Below, in pieces: positions 5,935 through 8,372 of a stretch of 8,372 nucleotides of DNA (within the stretch, counting starts at the first letter, position 1; each line of letters begins with the position of its first letter). A program made the position numbers and the translations under genes. Below the pieces are notes generated by a model. It saw only the letters and a program-made list of their open reading frames with translations. It was not told the DNA's origin and searched no databases. This DNA is from Pseudomonadota bacterium (GTDB taxonomy: Bacteria > Pseudomonadota > Gammaproteobacteria > UBA5335): positions 1 through 8,372 of the forward strand of contig JAJXTQ010000067.1 in the NCBI GenBank assembly GCA_021783685.1, written 5' to 3'.

Positions 5935-8372
5935 GCGGGCTCTTCGGCGGCAACAAGCCCCGGCCCTCGGGCTGGCAGACCCCGGTGCTGGCGGGGCTGC
6001 AGATCCAGAAGACCGGCTACAGCCAACCCGTGCCCATCGTCTACGGCACCGCGCGCGTCTCGCCCACCCTCATGTACTACACCGACTGGCAGGTGCATCC
6101 GCACACCAGTTCGCAGAGTACCGGCGGCGGCAAAGGCGGCGGCGGGGGCGGCTCGATCACGACCACCACCTACACCTATTCGGCCACGGTCTGTTTCCTG
6201 CTGGCCGAAGGCCCGGTTGCGGGGGTGTCGCGCATCTGGCGCAATCATGTGTCCTACGCCAACCCGGCGGCGGTCGGCTTCACGATCTTCCCCGGCAGCT
6301 ATCCGCAGACCCCCTGGGGATACTTGAGCTCCGCGCACCCGACCGAGGCGCTGGGCTACGCCGGCAGCGCCTATGCGGCGTTCGCCAACTATGACCTGGG
6401 AAGCAACGGCTCGCTCGGCAATCACCTCTTCGAGGTCGAGGGCGCCCGGATCGCGGCGGGCACGCAGGACGCCAATCCGGCCGACGTGATCCGCGACTTC
6501 CTCACCAACCCGTACTACGGCGTGCTGTCCGTATTCCCCAACGCCTGGGCGCCGCAGTCGTTCCTGGGTGACCTGACCGCGCTGCGCAACTGGTGCGCAA
6601 ACAATGGGCTCCTCATCAGCCCGGCGGTGGCCACCCAGCGCGCGGCGCACGACTGGATCGCCGACTGGCTGCTGGTGGCCAACGCGGGCGCCTTCTGGTC
6701 GGAGGCCACACTCAAGATCATCCCCTACGGCATGGTCTCCGCCACGCCGGTCTATGACCTCGGAGATGACGATTTCATCGTCAAGGGAAGCGAAGATCCG
6801 GTCGTCGTCACGCGCAAGCGCCGGGCCGACGCCTACAACGACGTCTCGGTGGAATATCTCGACCGCGCCAATGAGTACACGGCCGCCCCCGCGCGGGTGA
6901 CCGACCAATCGGCGATCGAGACCTTCGGCGTGCGCACCAAACCCACCGTCACGTTGCACTCGATCTGCCTGCCCACGGTGGCCCAACAGGTGGCGCAGGC
7001 CATCCTGCTGCGCGAGATCTACATCCTCAACACCTTCCAGTTCAAGCTCTCGCCGCGCTACTGCCTACTCGAACCCATGGACGTGGTGACGATCACCGAC
7101 GCCATGCTGGGGCTCGATCACACACCGGTGTTGATCACGGCCATCGAGGAGGATGCGAGCGGTCTCCTGACCATCACCGCCGAGGAGTTCAACCCGGCGT
7201 TCCATGCGTCGCTCGCCTACGACGCGCAGGCCGCCTCGGGCTACATCCCGAATCTCGGCACCGCACCCACCCAGATGTCAGCCGCGACGATCTTCCTGGC
7301 GCCGCCCGCAGCAACCGCCGGCGGCAACGAGGTCTGGATGGCGGTCGTCAATCTCGACCCGCTGTATGCCGGCTCGCAGATCTACCTGAGCTATGACGAT
7401 GTGAGCTATCAGCCGATCGGGGTGATCTACGGGAATTCGACCGCAGGGGTGACGACCACCAGCCTGGCCCCGGCGCCGTCCGCCTCGCCCGGGGTGCTCG
7501 ACACGGCCAATACCCTGGGCGTCGATCTGTCGGCAAGCAAGGGAACGCTCGCAAGCGTGAACCAGGCTGCGCTCATGACCTACGGCACGCTCTCGCTCGT
7601 GGGCGACGAGTTCCTCGCCTGGCGCGATGCGACGCTCACGGCGACGTCACACTACACGCTGGGCACTCTGCTGCGCGGCCTCTATTACAGCGCCGACCAG
7701 AACCCGGTCGCGGCGGGCGCGCGTTTCGTGCTGTGCGACCAGACGCTGTTTCGCTATCCCTACAACCCAGCCTTGCAGGGCAAGACGCTCTACTTCAAGT
7801 TCGTCGCGTTCAACGCCGGGGCGGTGGCGGTGCAGGACATCGCGCAGGTGCCGGCGGTGGCCTTTCTCGTAGGCCAGCAACTCTCCGTGCCGCCCGCGCC
7901 CACGGGACTCACCGTCGCGCAGAGCGGCAGCACGGTCGATTTCAGCTGGGTCGGATCCATGATCAACAGCGCCCGCTACGAACTGCGCTATGTGCCGCAG
8001 GGCAACGCCGCCAATTGGGATGACGGCGTGCTGATCGCAACCTCCATCACCCAGACCGCCTATGCCTCGGCGCAGGTGCCGCCCGGCGCGTGGATCTTCC
8101 TGCTGGCAGCAGAAGATTCCGGCGGCAATTACTCGGCGGCGGCGGTCTGCGATTTCAGCGTCACGGATACGCTCACCGTGCAGGCCACGCTCGACTGTGG
8201 GCCGCAGTGGCCGGGAACCCTGAGCCATCTGGTCGAGCACTGGACGGGAAAGCTCGTCCCGCAAGGGCAAAACCCGACGATGGATGACGGCTGGGACACC
8301 TTCGATGCACTGGTGGCCAATCCGTATCCCACCTGCTCGTTCACGCCGCAAGCCGTGCTCGACCTGGGATCG
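5931..8372 (+). CDS. Large phage tail-tip / host-contact protein (Phage-tail_3 family), 3' end missing
   Basis: The frame is open from ATG 5931 through the last base, 814 codons without a stop, so the C-terminus lies outside the window. The N-terminus has the tip-protein block GYSQPVPIVYGTARVS, then a glycine linker GGGKGGGGGGS (65-75) and TYTYSATVCFLLAEGPVAGV, a set known from this family. Residues about 279-425 (from DDDFIVKG, through PRYCLLEPMDVVTITD, to EEFNPAFHA) match the Phage-tail_3 domain. Further beta domains include LAWRDATLTATSHYTLGTLL. A fibronectin type III-like domain lies at about 654-744 (PPAPTGLTV to AAAVCDFSV), and another beta module starts after that. The TIM-barrel glycosidase that precedes the Phage-tail_3 domain in Rhodobacter GTA gp15 is not present. 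The protein should cap the tail below the hub and carry the receptor-binding or fibre-attachment region in the unseen part. Confidence 0.92.
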   Translation, partial: MSGLFGGNKPRPSGWQTPVLAGLQIQKTGYSQPVPIVYGTARVSPTLMYYTDWQVHPHTSSQSTGGGKGGGGGGSITTTTYTYSATVCFLLAEGPVAGVSRIWRNHVSYANPAAVGFTIFPGSYPQTPWGYLSSAHPTEALGYAGSAYAAFANYDLGSNGSLGNHLFEVEGARIAAGTQDANPADVIRDFLTNPYYGVLSVFPNAWAPQSFLGDLTALRNWCANNGLLISPAVATQRAAHDWIADWLLVANAGAFWSEATLKIIPYGMVSATPVYDLGDDDFIVKGSEDPVVVTRKRRADAYNDVSVEYLDRANEYTAAPARVTDQSAIETFGVRTKPTVTLHSICLPTVAQQVAQAILLREIYILNTFQFKLSPRYCLLEPMDVVTITDAMLGLDHTPVLITAIEEDASGLLTITAEEFNPAFHASLAYDAQAASGYIPNLGTAPTQMSAATIFLAPPAATAGGNEVWMAVVNLDPLYAGSQIYLSYDDVSYQPIGVIYGNSTAGVTTTSLAPAPSASPGVLDTANTLGVDLSASKGTLASVNQAALMTYGTLSLVGDEFLAWRDATLTATSHYTLGTLLRGLYYSADQNPVAAGARFVLCDQTLFRYPYNPALQGKTLYFKFVAFNAGAVAVQDIAQVPAVAFLVGQQLSVPPAPTGLTVAQSGSTVDFSWVGSMINSARYELRYVPQGNAANWDDGVLIATSITQTAYASAQVPPGAWIFLLAAEDSGGNYSAAAVCDFSVTDTLTVQATLDCGPQWPGTLSHLVEHWTGKLVPQGQNPTMDDGWDTFDALVANPYPTCSFTPQAVLDLGS

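Noticed and set aside
6121..6155. GGC-rich repeat tract in the tip gene considered as a phase-variable repeat
   Set aside because: The longest single-base run is five G and the glycine linker is usual for this tip-protein family at this place, so it reads as a conserved flexible linker.
5838..6986. Antisense open frame of 382 codons over the peptidase and tip genes
   Set aside because: Composition is Arg/Gly/His/Val-rich without family features. The opposite strand carries a strong family match throughout.

Overview
The window is a high-GC segment of a siphophage-type tail module. It could come from a prophage, a lytic phage or a tail-derived particle; no lysogeny or replication gene is visible to decide. 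The DUF2460 - DUF2163 - NlpC/P60 - tail-tip order is typical of tailed phages and gene transfer agents (GTAs) of Proteobacteria. A proteobacterial host is therefore the best inference, but the genus cannot be named from the sequence.

All supported genes are on the + strand and form one compact transcription unit. From left to right: the 3' end of a first tail assembly chaperone (to 146); a second short chaperone ORF in the -1 frame (about 152-424); the tape measure protein (421-2754); a GT-B/GT1-like glycosyltransferase (2751-3932); a DUF2460 distal-tail-type protein (3929-4564); a DUF2163 hub-type protein (4566-5483); an NlpC/P60 cell-wall peptidase (5485-5934); and a large tail-tip protein (5931 to beyond the window end, open for 814 codons). 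Four junctions are 4-base ATGA overlaps and two are 1-base gaps. There is no room for internal promoters or terminators, none was seen, and no stretch over 300 bases lacks a gene.

The genes fit a tail assembly pathway. The chaperones coat the tape measure, which sets tail length. The DUF2460 and DUF2163 proteins form the ring and hub at the distal end. The peptidase opens the cell wall, and the tip protein closes the tail and probably contacts the host. This order parallels genes g10 to g15 of the Rhodobacter GTA, but the tip protein lacks the TIM-barrel region found in GTA gp15, so the unit looks phage-like rather than a true GTA.

The unusual part is the 393-codon glycosyltransferase between the tape measure and distal-tail genes, joined to both by start/stop overlaps. 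It is not built like a moron with its own promoter and terminator. Its position suggests late co-expression with the tail proteins and possibly glycosylation of a virion or host-surface target. That role is inference.
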